Part shown: piece by piece, positions 16,651 to 23,541 of the stretch | How positions within the stretch are numbered: position 1 is the stretch's first letter | Layout of the letters: each line of letters begins with the position of its first letter | Source of the DNA: VFMC01 sp040398525 | GTDB taxonomy: Bacteria > Actinomycetota > Acidimicrobiia > Acidimicrobiales > Ilumatobacteraceae | NCBI GenBank assembly: GCA_040398525.1 | Contig: JBBATY010000004.1 | Location: 62,001 to 126,000 of the forward strand | DNA length: 64,000 nucleotides | Reading direction: 5' to 3' | Notes under the pieces: generated by a model | The model's database searches: none | Seen by the model: the letters and a program-made list of their open reading frames with translations, nothing else | Told to the model about the DNA's origin: nothing | Program-made: the position numbers and the translations under genes

Positions 16651-17910
16651 TCAGGCGTCGGGCGGCTCGACCGTGGTCGTGGTGGTGGTGGTTGCCGGCG
16701 GCTTGGTGGTGGTGGTCGGCGGCTTGGTGGTGGTGGTGGCCGGCGGCTTCGTCGTGGTCGTCGTCGACTTGGGCACTGTGGTCGTGGGCGCCGTGGTGGT
16801 GGTGAGCGTCGAGTCCGGGTTCGGGTAGTTGAAGCTGGGGAGCATCTCTTTCTTGGTGTACCCCTCGGGCTCGCGTCCGTCGTGGCCCCACACGAACACC
16901 GGGTTGCCGATCGAGACGAGGTCGGGGAAGTACTCGGCGATGTCGTTGTTGATCCGGATGCACCCGTGTGATGCCGGGTGCCTGGGGACGTTCTTCGCCC
17001 CGTGCACGGCGATGCCGTAGTTGAAGTAGACGGGGTTGTACATGCCACCGAGCGGGCCGACGCGGTTGCCGTCGACCTTGCGCCGGAACCGGAAGACGCC
17101 TCCGGGGGTCTTCGAGTAGGCGCACTCGTCCTTGATGACCGGCTCGTCGAGCGGGCGGCCTTCGTTGTCGGTGTCGTACTTGGTGACCTCGCACCACAGT
17201 GCCGGCTTGCCGTTCTCGTCGAGCTCGCCGCTCGAGATGTGCGTGATCAGCGCCGGCTTGCCATCGGTGAACACCGCCATCACCTGCAGCGGCAGGTAGA
17301 TCTCGACGTGGGTGCCACCGCCCACATTGCGTCGTGGCTGGATGACGATCGGGTCCTGCATCAGGTCCCACATCTCCGGCGTGACCACGCTGGCGCTGTC
17401 GCTCTGTTCGAGCTCCTCCCAGGTCACGCCGAGCACGAACTTCTTGTAGGCCCACACGGCCTGCTGGGTGCCACCACCGAAGGCCCCGTCGGCCGGCCCG
17501 GGCGCGAAGCCGAGCTCGGTGAGCCGTTGCTGGATCTTCTTGACGTCGTCGCCATACGCGCCCACCGAGACCGGGCCGGCGATCGGCGACTTCTGCACCG
17601 ACGAGACCGAGGTGGGAACGACGATGTTGGGCTGGGTGACCACCGGCATCGTCGACTCGGGGGTGGTGACGACGGCAGCGGGAAGGGTCGAGCCAGGGGC
17701 GGCAGCACCTGTGTCGGACCCTCCGGAAGCGCCGGCGATCACGACCACCCCGAGCACGCTCGCAGCTCCCATCGCGGGCAACCAGCGCCGGAACGGCGAA
17801 AAGCCCGGTGGGGCTGACCGGGTCGGGGCGGGCCGAGCCGAGGTGGGACGTCGTCCTGACGACGGTGCCGGGCGGCGGGGCTGGTTGGACGGCTGGCGCG
17901 GGGTGTTCAC
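16651..17910 (-). CDS. L,D-transpeptidase with peptidoglycan-binding domain
   Basis: 419 residues. A positively charged, Pro-rich cytoplasmic N-terminus precedes one membrane segment (about 42-62), so it is anchored with the rest outside. Residues about 113-180 form a PG_binding_1 domain (VGAYGDDVKKIQQRLTELGF). The YkuD catalytic domain follows, with HGAKN near 305 and the catalytic SHGCIRI near 317. Residues 367-419 are a Thr/Pro/Lys tail with TTTTKPPA repeats. L,D-transpeptidases make 3-3 cross-links or attach proteins to peptidoglycan. The GTG start lacks a clear ribosome site or -10. The tail could thread through the wall or be glycosylated. Confidence 0.92.
   Translation of the reverse strand: MNTPRQPSNQPRRPAPSSGRRPTSARPAPTRSAPPGFSPFRRWLPAMGAASVLGVVVIAGASGGSDTGAAAPGSTLPAAVVTTPESTMPVVTQPNIVVPTSVSSVQKSPIAGPVSVGAYGDDVKKIQQRLTELGFAPGPADGAFGGGTQQAVWAYKKFVLGVTWEELEQSDSASVVTPEMWDLMQDPIVIQPRRNVGGGTHVEIYLPLQVMAVFTDGKPALITHISSGELDENGKPALWCEVTKYDTDNEGRPLDEPVIKDECAYSKTPGGVFRFRRKVDGNRVGPLGGMYNPVYFNYGIAVHGAKNVPRHPASHGCIRINNDIAEYFPDLVSIGNPVFVWGHDGREPEGYTKKEMLPSFNYPNPDSTLTTTTAPTTTVPKSTTTTTKPPATTTTKPPTTTTKPPATTTTTTTVEPPDA
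16654..16812 (-). repeat. Thr/Pro-rich coding repeat in L,D-transpeptidase tail
   Basis: Low-complexity stretch of GGT-like triplets on the plus strand that encodes T-runs separated by KPPA or KPPT, residues 367-419. It is translated, not an intergenic microsatellite. Confidence 0.8.
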
Positions 17911-17951
17911 GGTGAGGACGGCGTCGGGCGGACTGCCTCAGACTATCCGGG

Positions 17952-18728
17952 TCAGCTCTGGCCGAGGCCGCGGACGACCGGCTGCAGGTCGCGCAGCTCG
18001 CGTCGCAGCTGGAACATCTCGCGCAGGATGCGGCGGATCACCGACAGCGAGCTCAACGTGCTCACGCCGCGGGTGCGCGGGAAGTAGTCGACACCGAATT
18101 GGATGACCTGGAAGCCGAGCTTGCGGGCCCGGATGATCAGCTCGGCATCGATGAACGAGCCCTCGCTCTTCAGCGAGACATGTTGGAACACCTCGCGCCG
18201 GCACAGCTTGAAGGCGAAGTTGATGTCGCGCATGCGCACACCGAACAGGCGCCGGATCAACACGTTGTAGAAGAAGGTGTACACCGCTCGCGACGGACCT
18301 TCGCCGACCCGGTCGAAGCGGTACGCGCTGACGATGTCGGCGTCGTAGTAGCGCAGCAACCGGATGGCCTTGTGCAGCTCGGCCATGTCGAACGGCAGGT
18401 CGGCATCGGTGTACAGCACCAGGTCGCCCGTCGCTGCGGCGAACCCGGTCTTCATCGATCCGCCGAGCTTGCGGTTGACCGGATGGTGCACCACCTTCAC
18501 GTGCGGGTCGGCGGCCGCGAGCTCGTCGGCGAGCTTGGGGGTGTTGTCGGTCGACGCATCGTCGACGACGATCAGTTCGTAGTCGGCGATCGTGCCGGCA
18601 GCGACGAGCTCGTCGGCGACCTCCTTCGCCGCACCGATCGTCCGCTCGATGTAGGCCTCCTCGTTCCACATGGGGAAGAAGATGGTGAGCGTCTCGGTCG
18701 ACAGAGCAGGGGACGTGTGTGCCGCCAC
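17952..18728 (-). CDS. Family 2 glycosyltransferase (polyprenol-phosphate sugar synthase-like)
   Basis: 258 residues. GT-A fold signatures: FFPMWNEEAYIERT near residue 34, VVDDASTDNT near 68 and the metal-binding YTDADLPFD near 112. The sequence resembles dolichyl/polyprenyl-phosphate mannose or glucose synthases, which make lipid-linked sugars for protein mannosylation or cell-wall polymers. No membrane helix is evident apart from a weak FFYNVLIRRLFGV stretch. I choose GTG 18728 because TACCCT ends 7 nt upstream, the leaderless spacing; the frame is open far upstream on the minus strand with no start signal. It is divergent from a small membrane protein. Confidence 0.87.
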   Translation of the reverse strand: MAAHTSPALSTETLTIFFPMWNEEAYIERTIGAAKEVADELVAAGTIADYELIVVDDASTDNTPKLADELAAADPHVKVVHHPVNRKLGGSMKTGFAAATGDLVLYTDADLPFDMAELHKAIRLLRYYDADIVSAYRFDRVGEGPSRAVYTFFYNVLIRRLFGVRMRDINFAFKLCRREVFQHVSLKSEGSFIDAELIIRARKLGFQVIQFGVDYFPRTRGVSTLSSLSVIRRILREMFQLRRELRDLQPVVRGLGQS

Positions 18729-18735
18729 CCGCCGA

Positions 18736-18741
18736 AGGGTA
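18736..18741 (-). promoter_or_regulatory. Leaderless -10 hexamer TACCCT
   Basis: Reads TACCCT on the minus strand, 7 nt before the GTG at 18728. It decides the start of the glycosyltransferase gene. Confidence 0.45.
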
Positions 18742-18779
18742 CTCGCTCGACCCGCAGGAGCGGCGGTCACCAGCACCGA

Positions 18780-18785
18780 TACGAT
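18780..18785 (+). promoter_or_regulatory. Leaderless -10 hexamer TACGAT
   Basis: TACGAT ends 7 nt before the GTG at 18793. It is back-to-back with the hexamer of the divergent glycosyltransferase gene, 39 bases away. Confidence 0.45.
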
Positions 18786-18792
18786 CGGTCCC

Positions 18793-19278
18793 GTGAGCCT
18801 GCCGCCGCCTCCCCCGCCCTCGACCGGCCAGGCTCCGGCGTGGGTCCCCACCCCCAGGCCGCCCGCCCGGCCCGGCACCCTCACGATCGGTTGGCGAGTG
18901 GTCACAGCCGTGGGGTGGGGCGGCGTGCTGCTCGGGATCGCTGCGGTCTGGGACAGCTCGCGCACCCTGGGCCTGGCCACCTGGTGGCTCGGCGCAGTGT
19001 CGGAGCCGCAGCCCTTCATCGTGCAGCTCTTCCCGGCCGTCGTCGCCCTGGTCGTGGTCGTGGCGGCGCTGCGCAACCTCCGCTTCCTCCCCGCCATCGG
19101 GATCGGCGCGGCCGCAGTGCTCGCCGGTGTCGGCCTGGTCGATCTCGGCCGGTTCCCGCGGTTCGGCTGGATCGAGCTCGCCCTGGCTCTGGCAGGTCTG
19201 CTGGTGAGCCTCGCCTCGTTCGCCGGCGTGCAGCGGGCCACCCCACCGGCCGCTGACGGGGTTGGCACGTCGGGGTAA
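18793..19278 (+). CDS. Small membrane protein with four predicted helices
   Basis: 161 residues. The N-terminus is a run of Pro (SLPPPPPPST) and a further Pro-rich cytoplasmic segment. Four hydrophobic stretches follow, at about 35-58, 76-95, 98-119 and 126-146. I recognise no family. The start is set by TACGAT 7 nt upstream; the frame extends further back without signal. It is divergent from the glycosyltransferase and precedes the small gene at 19324. It may be a Pro-rich-headed membrane protein of the DUF-type common in actinobacteria. Confidence 0.7.
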   Translation: MSLPPPPPPSTGQAPAWVPTPRPPARPGTLTIGWRVVTAVGWGGVLLGIAAVWDSSRTLGLATWWLGAVSEPQPFIVQLFPAVVALVVVVAALRNLRFLPAIGIGAAAVLAGVGLVDLGRFPRFGWIELALALAGLLVSLASFAGVQRATPPAADGVGTSG

Positions 19279-19323
19279 GGTGCGCTCCAGCGGCACTCGG
19301 TGCCGACGAGCAGGGGGGCCGCC

Positions 19324-19560
19324 ATGCGGACGATCAAGCACCCACTGTCGGGAGCGCTCTACGACCTCACCCCGAACGGGCTGATCGAAGTGACGCTCCA
19401 TGGCCGCCGCGGCCTGTTCACCGAGCACGGGGTGTGGGTCGAGGGCGAGATCCGCCAGGCCGACCCGCACCTGTGCCTGTGGATCGCGGGACGGCAGATG
19501 ACGAACCGCTTCCGCGAGGCCGCCGAGGCGACCCGCGACGATCTGGCCCAGCACAGCTGA
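19324..19560 (+). CDS. Small conserved-looking protein, function unknown
   Basis: 78 residues, soluble, no signal peptide. The ATG is preceded by AGGGGGG at a good distance, which supports translation. The sequence (IKHPLSGALYDLTPNGLIEV at the start) reads like a compact beta-rich domain, and similar short proteins are known to accompany Rieske oxygenases or amidohydrolases, but I cannot name a family. It ends 8 bases before the 15-bp tandem repeat that precedes the Rieske oxygenase gene, and is likely in the same transcript. Confidence 0.65.
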   Translation: MRTIKHPLSGALYDLTPNGLIEVTLHGRRGLFTEHGVWVEGEIRQADPHLCLWIAGRQMTNRFREAAEATRDDLAQHS

Positions 19561-19567
19561 CGACCGA

Positions 19568-19635
19568 CCAGCAGACGACCAGCCAGCAGACGACCAGCCA
19601 GCAGACGACCAGCCAGCAGACGACCAACCAGCAGA
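19568..19635 (+). repeat. 15-bp tandem repeat (four copies and a half)
   Basis: The unit CCAGCAGACGACCAG occurs at 19568, 19583, 19598 and 19613 (last base changed) and again as the first 8 bases at 19628. It fills the gap between the small gene and the Rieske oxygenase; the last partial copy merges into the ribosome site AGAGGAAGAGA of the oxygenase gene. It is not in frame with either gene. Confidence 0.9.
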
Positions 19636-19648
19636 GGAAGAGACGGCG

Positions 19649-21028
19649 ATGACGATCACCGACCGACCGGCCACGAACGGACCCGGCGAAGCCCGCTCAC
19701 CGGGGGTGTCGTACCAGGACCTGCTCGACACCGACAGCCGGCCCGACGCCGTCCCCGACGTCCTGCGGTGGCAGCACTGGGCCCACCTCGGCGACGCCGA
19801 CATCCCTCTCGAGCGGTACACCAGCCGCGAGTTCCACGAGCTCGAGCGGGAGCGGATGTGGAAGCGGGTCTGGCAGATGGCGTGCCGCGAGGAGGAGCTC
19901 CCGGCCGTCGGCGACACCGTGGTGTACGACATCTGCGACACCTCGATCCTGCTCGTGCGCTCGGCTCCCGACCGGATCCAGGCGTTCTACAACGCGTGCC
20001 TGCACCGCGGCCGTCAGCTCCGCGACCACGACGGCCCGACGCGTGAGCTGCGCTGCGCGTTCCACGGCTTCTGCTGGAACCTCGACGGGTCGCTGAAGCA
20101 GGTGCCCTGCGAGTGGGACTTCCAGCACATCGAGCAGGCCGAGTGGGGTCTTCCCGAGGTGCGCGTCGGCACCTGGGGCGGGTTCGTGTTCGTCAACCTC
20201 GACCCTGACGCCGAGCCACTCGAGGCGTTCCTCGGCGATCTTCCCCAGCACTTCGCCACGTGGCCGCTCGAGGAGCGCTACATCTCGGCCCACGTGGCGC
20301 GCATCTTCCCGACGAACTGGAAGGTCGTGCAAGAGGCGTTCATGGAGGCCTTCCACGTCGTGGCCACCCACCCGCAGCTGTTGGCCGGGATCGGCGACGC
20401 CAACAGCCAGTACGACTGGTGGGGCAACTTCAGTCGGGCGATCACCCCCAACGGCACCCCGAGCCCGCACCTGTCGTGGCAGCCCACCGAGCAGGAGATG
20501 TTCGACGCGATGAGCGACCGCCGCCTCGACGAGCCGCCCATCGTCGCCCTCGCTGACGGGATGACCGCTCGCGGCGTCGCGGGCGCGGGTGGGCGGATGC
20601 GCCTCGCCGCTGTGCTGGGCGAGCGGGCCGAGCAGCTGAGCGACGCCGAACTGGCCGACAGCTTCTACTACACACTCTTTCCGAACCTTCACCCCTGGGG
20701 CGCCTACAACCGCATCTGCTACCGGTTCCGGCCGTACCAGGACCGCCACGACATGTCAGTGATGGAGTGCTACTTCCTCGAGCCGTTCGACCCCGCTCAG
20801 GGACGACCTGCACCAGCGCCCACCCGCTGGCTGGGCGTCGACCAGGACTGGACCGACGCCGACGAGCTCGGCATGCTCGCCCGGGTGTTCAACCAGGACA
20901 CGTTCAACCTGCCGAAGGTGCAGAAGGGCCTCTCCTCATTGCGCAAGGGCATCACCCTGGCCACCTACCAGGAGACCAAGATCCGGCACTTCCACTGGCT
21001 GCTCGGCCAGTGGCTCGACCGCGACTGA
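19649..21028 (+). CDS. Rieske-type aromatic ring-hydroxylating oxygenase, large subunit
   Basis: 459 residues. The Rieske 2Fe-2S centre is C117-L-H119 and C136-x2-H139; the mononuclear iron ligands are H236 and H241 in EAFHVVATHP, with E229 in the position of the acidic bridging residue and a C-terminal Asp ligand expected. This is the alpha-subunit architecture of ring-hydroxylating dioxygenases and of oxygenases acting on quaternary amines and steroids. No small subunit, ferredoxin or reductase gene is adjacent. A good AGAGGAAGAG ribosome site precedes the ATG. The substrate is unknown. Confidence 0.92.
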   Translation: MTITDRPATNGPGEARSPGVSYQDLLDTDSRPDAVPDVLRWQHWAHLGDADIPLERYTSREFHELERERMWKRVWQMACREEELPAVGDTVVYDICDTSILLVRSAPDRIQAFYNACLHRGRQLRDHDGPTRELRCAFHGFCWNLDGSLKQVPCEWDFQHIEQAEWGLPEVRVGTWGGFVFVNLDPDAEPLEAFLGDLPQHFATWPLEERYISAHVARIFPTNWKVVQEAFMEAFHVVATHPQLLAGIGDANSQYDWWGNFSRAITPNGTPSPHLSWQPTEQEMFDAMSDRRLDEPPIVALADGMTARGVAGAGGRMRLAAVLGERAEQLSDAELADSFYYTLFPNLHPWGAYNRICYRFRPYQDRHDMSVMECYFLEPFDPAQGRPAPAPTRWLGVDQDWTDADELGMLARVFNQDTFNLPKVQKGLSSLRKGITLATYQETKIRHFHWLLGQWLDRD

Positions 21029-21054
21029 GCAGGTCGGCTCAGCCGCGGCGCGGG

Positions 21055-21060
21055 TAGCGT
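21055..21060 (+). promoter_or_regulatory. Leaderless -10 hexamer TAGCGT
   Basis: TAGCGT ends 8 nt before the argG ATG at 21069. It is identical in sequence to the hexamers before the genes at 8232 and 57319. Confidence 0.4.
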
Positions 21061-21068
21061 CGTCGCTC

Positions 21069-22394
21069 ATGTCGAAGGTCCTCACCTCACTGCCCGTCGG
21101 CGAGCGGGTCGGGATCGCTTTCAGCGGCGGTCTCGACACCTCGGCTGCGGTCGCCTGGATGCGCGAGAAGGGGGCCGTCCCCTACTGCTACACCGCCGAC
21201 CTCGGCCAGCAGGACGAGGACGACCTCGCCGGTGTGCCGGACCGGGCCAAGCAGTACGGGGCCGAGGAGGCCCGCCTGGTCGACTGCCGCACCGAGCTGG
21301 TCCACGAAGGCCTCGTGGCGCTGCAGTGCGGCGCGTTCCACATCACCACTGCCGGCAAGACCTACTTCAACACCACCCCGCTCGGCCGGGCCGTCACCGG
21401 AACCCTGCTGGTGCAGGCGATGAAGGACGATGGGGTCGACATCTGGGGTGACGGCAGCACCTACAAGGGCAACGACATCGAGCGCTTCTACCGCTACGGC
21501 CTGCTGGTGAACCCTGGCCTGCGCATCTACAAACCCTGGCTCGACGACGCCTTCGTCACCGAGCTGGGCGGCCGGGCCGAGATGAGCGAGTTCCTCGTCG
21601 AGCGAAACCTGCCGTACCGGGCCAGCAAGGAGAAGGCCTACAGCACCGACGCCAACATCTGGGGCGCCACCCACGAGGCCAAGCTGCTCGAGGAGCTGTC
21701 CACCTCGATGGACATCGTCGAGCCGATCATGGGGGTCGCCCACTACCGCGACGATGTGCCGATCGAGGCCGAGGTCGTGTCGGTTCGCTTCCACGAGGGC
21801 TGGCCGGTGGCGATCAACGGCCGCGAGTTCGCCAGCCAGGTCGACCTCGTCATGGAGGCCAACGCGATCGGTGGGCGCCACGGCCTCGGCATGTGCGACC
21901 AGATCGAGAACCGGATCATCGAGGCCAAGAGCCGGGGCATCTACGAGGCGCCCGGCCTGGCCCTGCTGCACATCGCCTACGAGCGTCTGGTGAGCGGCAT
22001 CCACAACGAGAACACCATCGAGAACTACCGCACGATGGGCCGCCGCCTCGGCAGGCTGCTCTACGAGGGCCGCTGGTTCGACCCGCAGAGCCTGATGCTG
22101 CGCGAGCCCCTCGTGCGCTGGGTCGGCGCAGCGGTCACCGGCGAGGTCACCCTGCGCCTGCGGCGCGGCGACGACTATTCGATCCTTGACACCACCAGCC
22201 CCAACCTCACCTACGCGCCGGAGCGGCTCAGCATGGAGCGCGTCGAGGACGCCCCCTTCGGCCCGCTCGACCGCATCGGGCAGCTGACGATGCGCAACCT
22301 CGACATCGCCGACACGACGGCCAAGCTCGAGATCTACCGCGGCGCAGGCACGCTGGGCTCGGGCGGCCTGCTCGCCATCGAATCGGCCGACTGA
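21069..22394 (+). CDS. argG: Argininosuccinate synthase, long E. coli-like form
   Basis: 441 residues. It joins citrulline and aspartate with ATP to form argininosuccinate in arginine synthesis. The ATP pyrophosphatase loop AFSGGLDTSAA is at 17-27. The sequence matches the long E. coli-type ArgG closely over its whole length (FNTTPLGRAVTGTLLV, WGDGSTYKGNDIERFYRYG, GGRHGLGMCDQIENRIIEAK). No other arginine gene is near; the neighbours are a Rieske oxygenase and an M20 peptidase. It seems to have its own leaderless promoter. Confidence 0.97.
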   Translation: MSKVLTSLPVGERVGIAFSGGLDTSAAVAWMREKGAVPYCYTADLGQQDEDDLAGVPDRAKQYGAEEARLVDCRTELVHEGLVALQCGAFHITTAGKTYFNTTPLGRAVTGTLLVQAMKDDGVDIWGDGSTYKGNDIERFYRYGLLVNPGLRIYKPWLDDAFVTELGGRAEMSEFLVERNLPYRASKEKAYSTDANIWGATHEAKLLEELSTSMDIVEPIMGVAHYRDDVPIEAEVVSVRFHEGWPVAINGREFASQVDLVMEANAIGGRHGLGMCDQIENRIIEAKSRGIYEAPGLALLHIAYERLVSGIHNENTIENYRTMGRRLGRLLYEGRWFDPQSLMLREPLVRWVGAAVTGEVTLRLRRGDDYSILDTTSPNLTYAPERLSMERVEDAPFGPLDRIGQLTMRNLDIADTTAKLEIYRGAGTLGSGGLLAIESAD

Positions 22395-22407
22395 CCGGCG
22401 GCGCCGG
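22395..22407. terminator. Short GC hairpin between converging argG and peptidase genes
   Basis: CCGGC and GCCGG with a 3-base loop immediately after the argG stop. A weak bidirectional terminator candidate. Confidence 0.35.
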
Positions 22408-22418
22408 GCTGTCGGCGA

Positions 22419-23510
22419 TCAGCCGGCGGTGAGCTCGGCCAACAGACCAGTCGTCAGCCGCACCCGATCGGGGATGCTGTCGACCAGCACGTATTCGTGG
22501 TCGGCATGCGCGCCGCCACCGACGGCACCCATCCCGTCGAGCGTGGGGATGCCGATCGCAGCAGTGAAGTTGCCGTCGCTGCCGCCGCCGACAGCGACAC
22601 CCTGCACAGGCGAAAGACCGTCGCGCACTGCAATCCGCTCGGCCACCGGGAAGAGCTCGGCCGAGGCCGACGGGTGCATCGGCGGGCGGTTGAGGCCGCC
22701 GCGCACCTCGATGGTGGCACCCGGCACCGAGGTGGTGAGCGCCGCCATGGCAGCCTCGAGGCGCTGCTTCTCGGCCGGTTCGGTGACACGGACATCGACC
22801 AGGAAGCGGGTCTGGGCGGGCACCACGTTGTCGGCCGTGCCCGCATGGGCGACGGTGGGTGTGACGGTGGTGCCGAGCTCCGGAGCACCGAAGGTGGCGA
22901 TCGTCGAGATCAGCTCGGCGGCGGCGACGAGGGAGTTGATCCCCTTCTCCGGCTCGAGGCCGGCGTGCGAGGCCTTGCCGTGCACGATCACCTCGAACGT
23001 GCCGACTCCCTTGCGGCCGGTCTTCAGCGCGCCGCCGTCGGCGCTGGGCTCGAACACGAGCACCCGTCCGCAGGCGACTGCACGCTCTTCGATCAGTGCC
23101 CGCGAGGTCGCCGAGCCGACTTCTTCGTCGGCAGTGATGAGGATCTCGATCCCCGACCGGTCGTCGAGCGCAGCGACTGCATGGAGGGCCTGGACGATGC
23201 CGCCCTTCATGTCGAACACGCCCGGCCCGGTGGCCCGGCCGTCGGCCACGGTGAAGGGGCGCGCGGCGACCGTGCCGAGCGGGAACACCGTGTCGTGGTG
23301 ACCGACGATGAGCACCTTCGGCGACGGGCCCCCTCGCCAGTGGACGTGCGGACCGGCAGGGCCCGGCACGATGTCGGGCCGCGTGCCGAGCCGACGCTCG
23401 ATGAGGTCGGCGAGCACCTCGGCCGAACGGGTGAGCGCGACGACGTCGTTGGAGGGCGATTCGGTGTCGACGAGGGCGCGGAGATCGTCGAGGAGCGCAG
23501 TGAGATCCAT
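22419..23510 (-). CDS. M20 family zinc metallopeptidase (carboxypeptidase G2/ArgE-like)
   Basis: 363 residues. The metal site of M20 enzymes is visible: GHHDTVF at 70-76, GVFDMKGG with the bridging Asp100, the catalytic and ligand Glu pair TADEEVG at 127-132, and a C-terminal His in GGAHADHEY. The dimerisation domain sits in the middle (residues about 170-280). No signal peptide, so a cytoplasmic amino-acylase, dipeptidase or glutamate carboxypeptidase. ATG 23510 is chosen; CAGAAT lies 8 nt upstream and there is no ribosome site. It diverges from the CocE-type gene over 31 bases. Confidence 0.9.
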   Translation of the reverse strand: MDLTALLDDLRALVDTESPSNDVVALTRSAEVLADLIERRLGTRPDIVPGPAGPHVHWRGGPSPKVLIVGHHDTVFPLGTVAARPFTVADGRATGPGVFDMKGGIVQALHAVAALDDRSGIEILITADEEVGSATSRALIEERAVACGRVLVFEPSADGGALKTGRKGVGTFEVIVHGKASHAGLEPEKGINSLVAAAELISTIATFGAPELGTTVTPTVAHAGTADNVVPAQTRFLVDVRVTEPAEKQRLEAAMAALTTSVPGATIEVRGGLNRPPMHPSASAELFPVAERIAVRDGLSPVQGVAVGGGSDGNFTAAIGIPTLDGMGAVGGGAHADHEYVLVDSIPDRVRLTTGLLAELTAG

Positions 23511-23541
23511 GGGGGCACATTCTGCCTGCCAGACTCTCGCC

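Noticed and set aside
16654..16812. Intergenic GGT microsatellite
   Set aside because: It encodes the Thr/Pro tail of the L,D-transpeptidase in frame.
19418..19627. Hydrophobic peptide with WLVVC repeats on the minus strand
   Set aside because: Arises only from the complement of the tandem repeat; no ribosome site or promoter.
19568..19635. CRISPR-like array
   Set aside because: Units are 15 bp with no spacers and no cas genes nearby; it is a simple tandem repeat.
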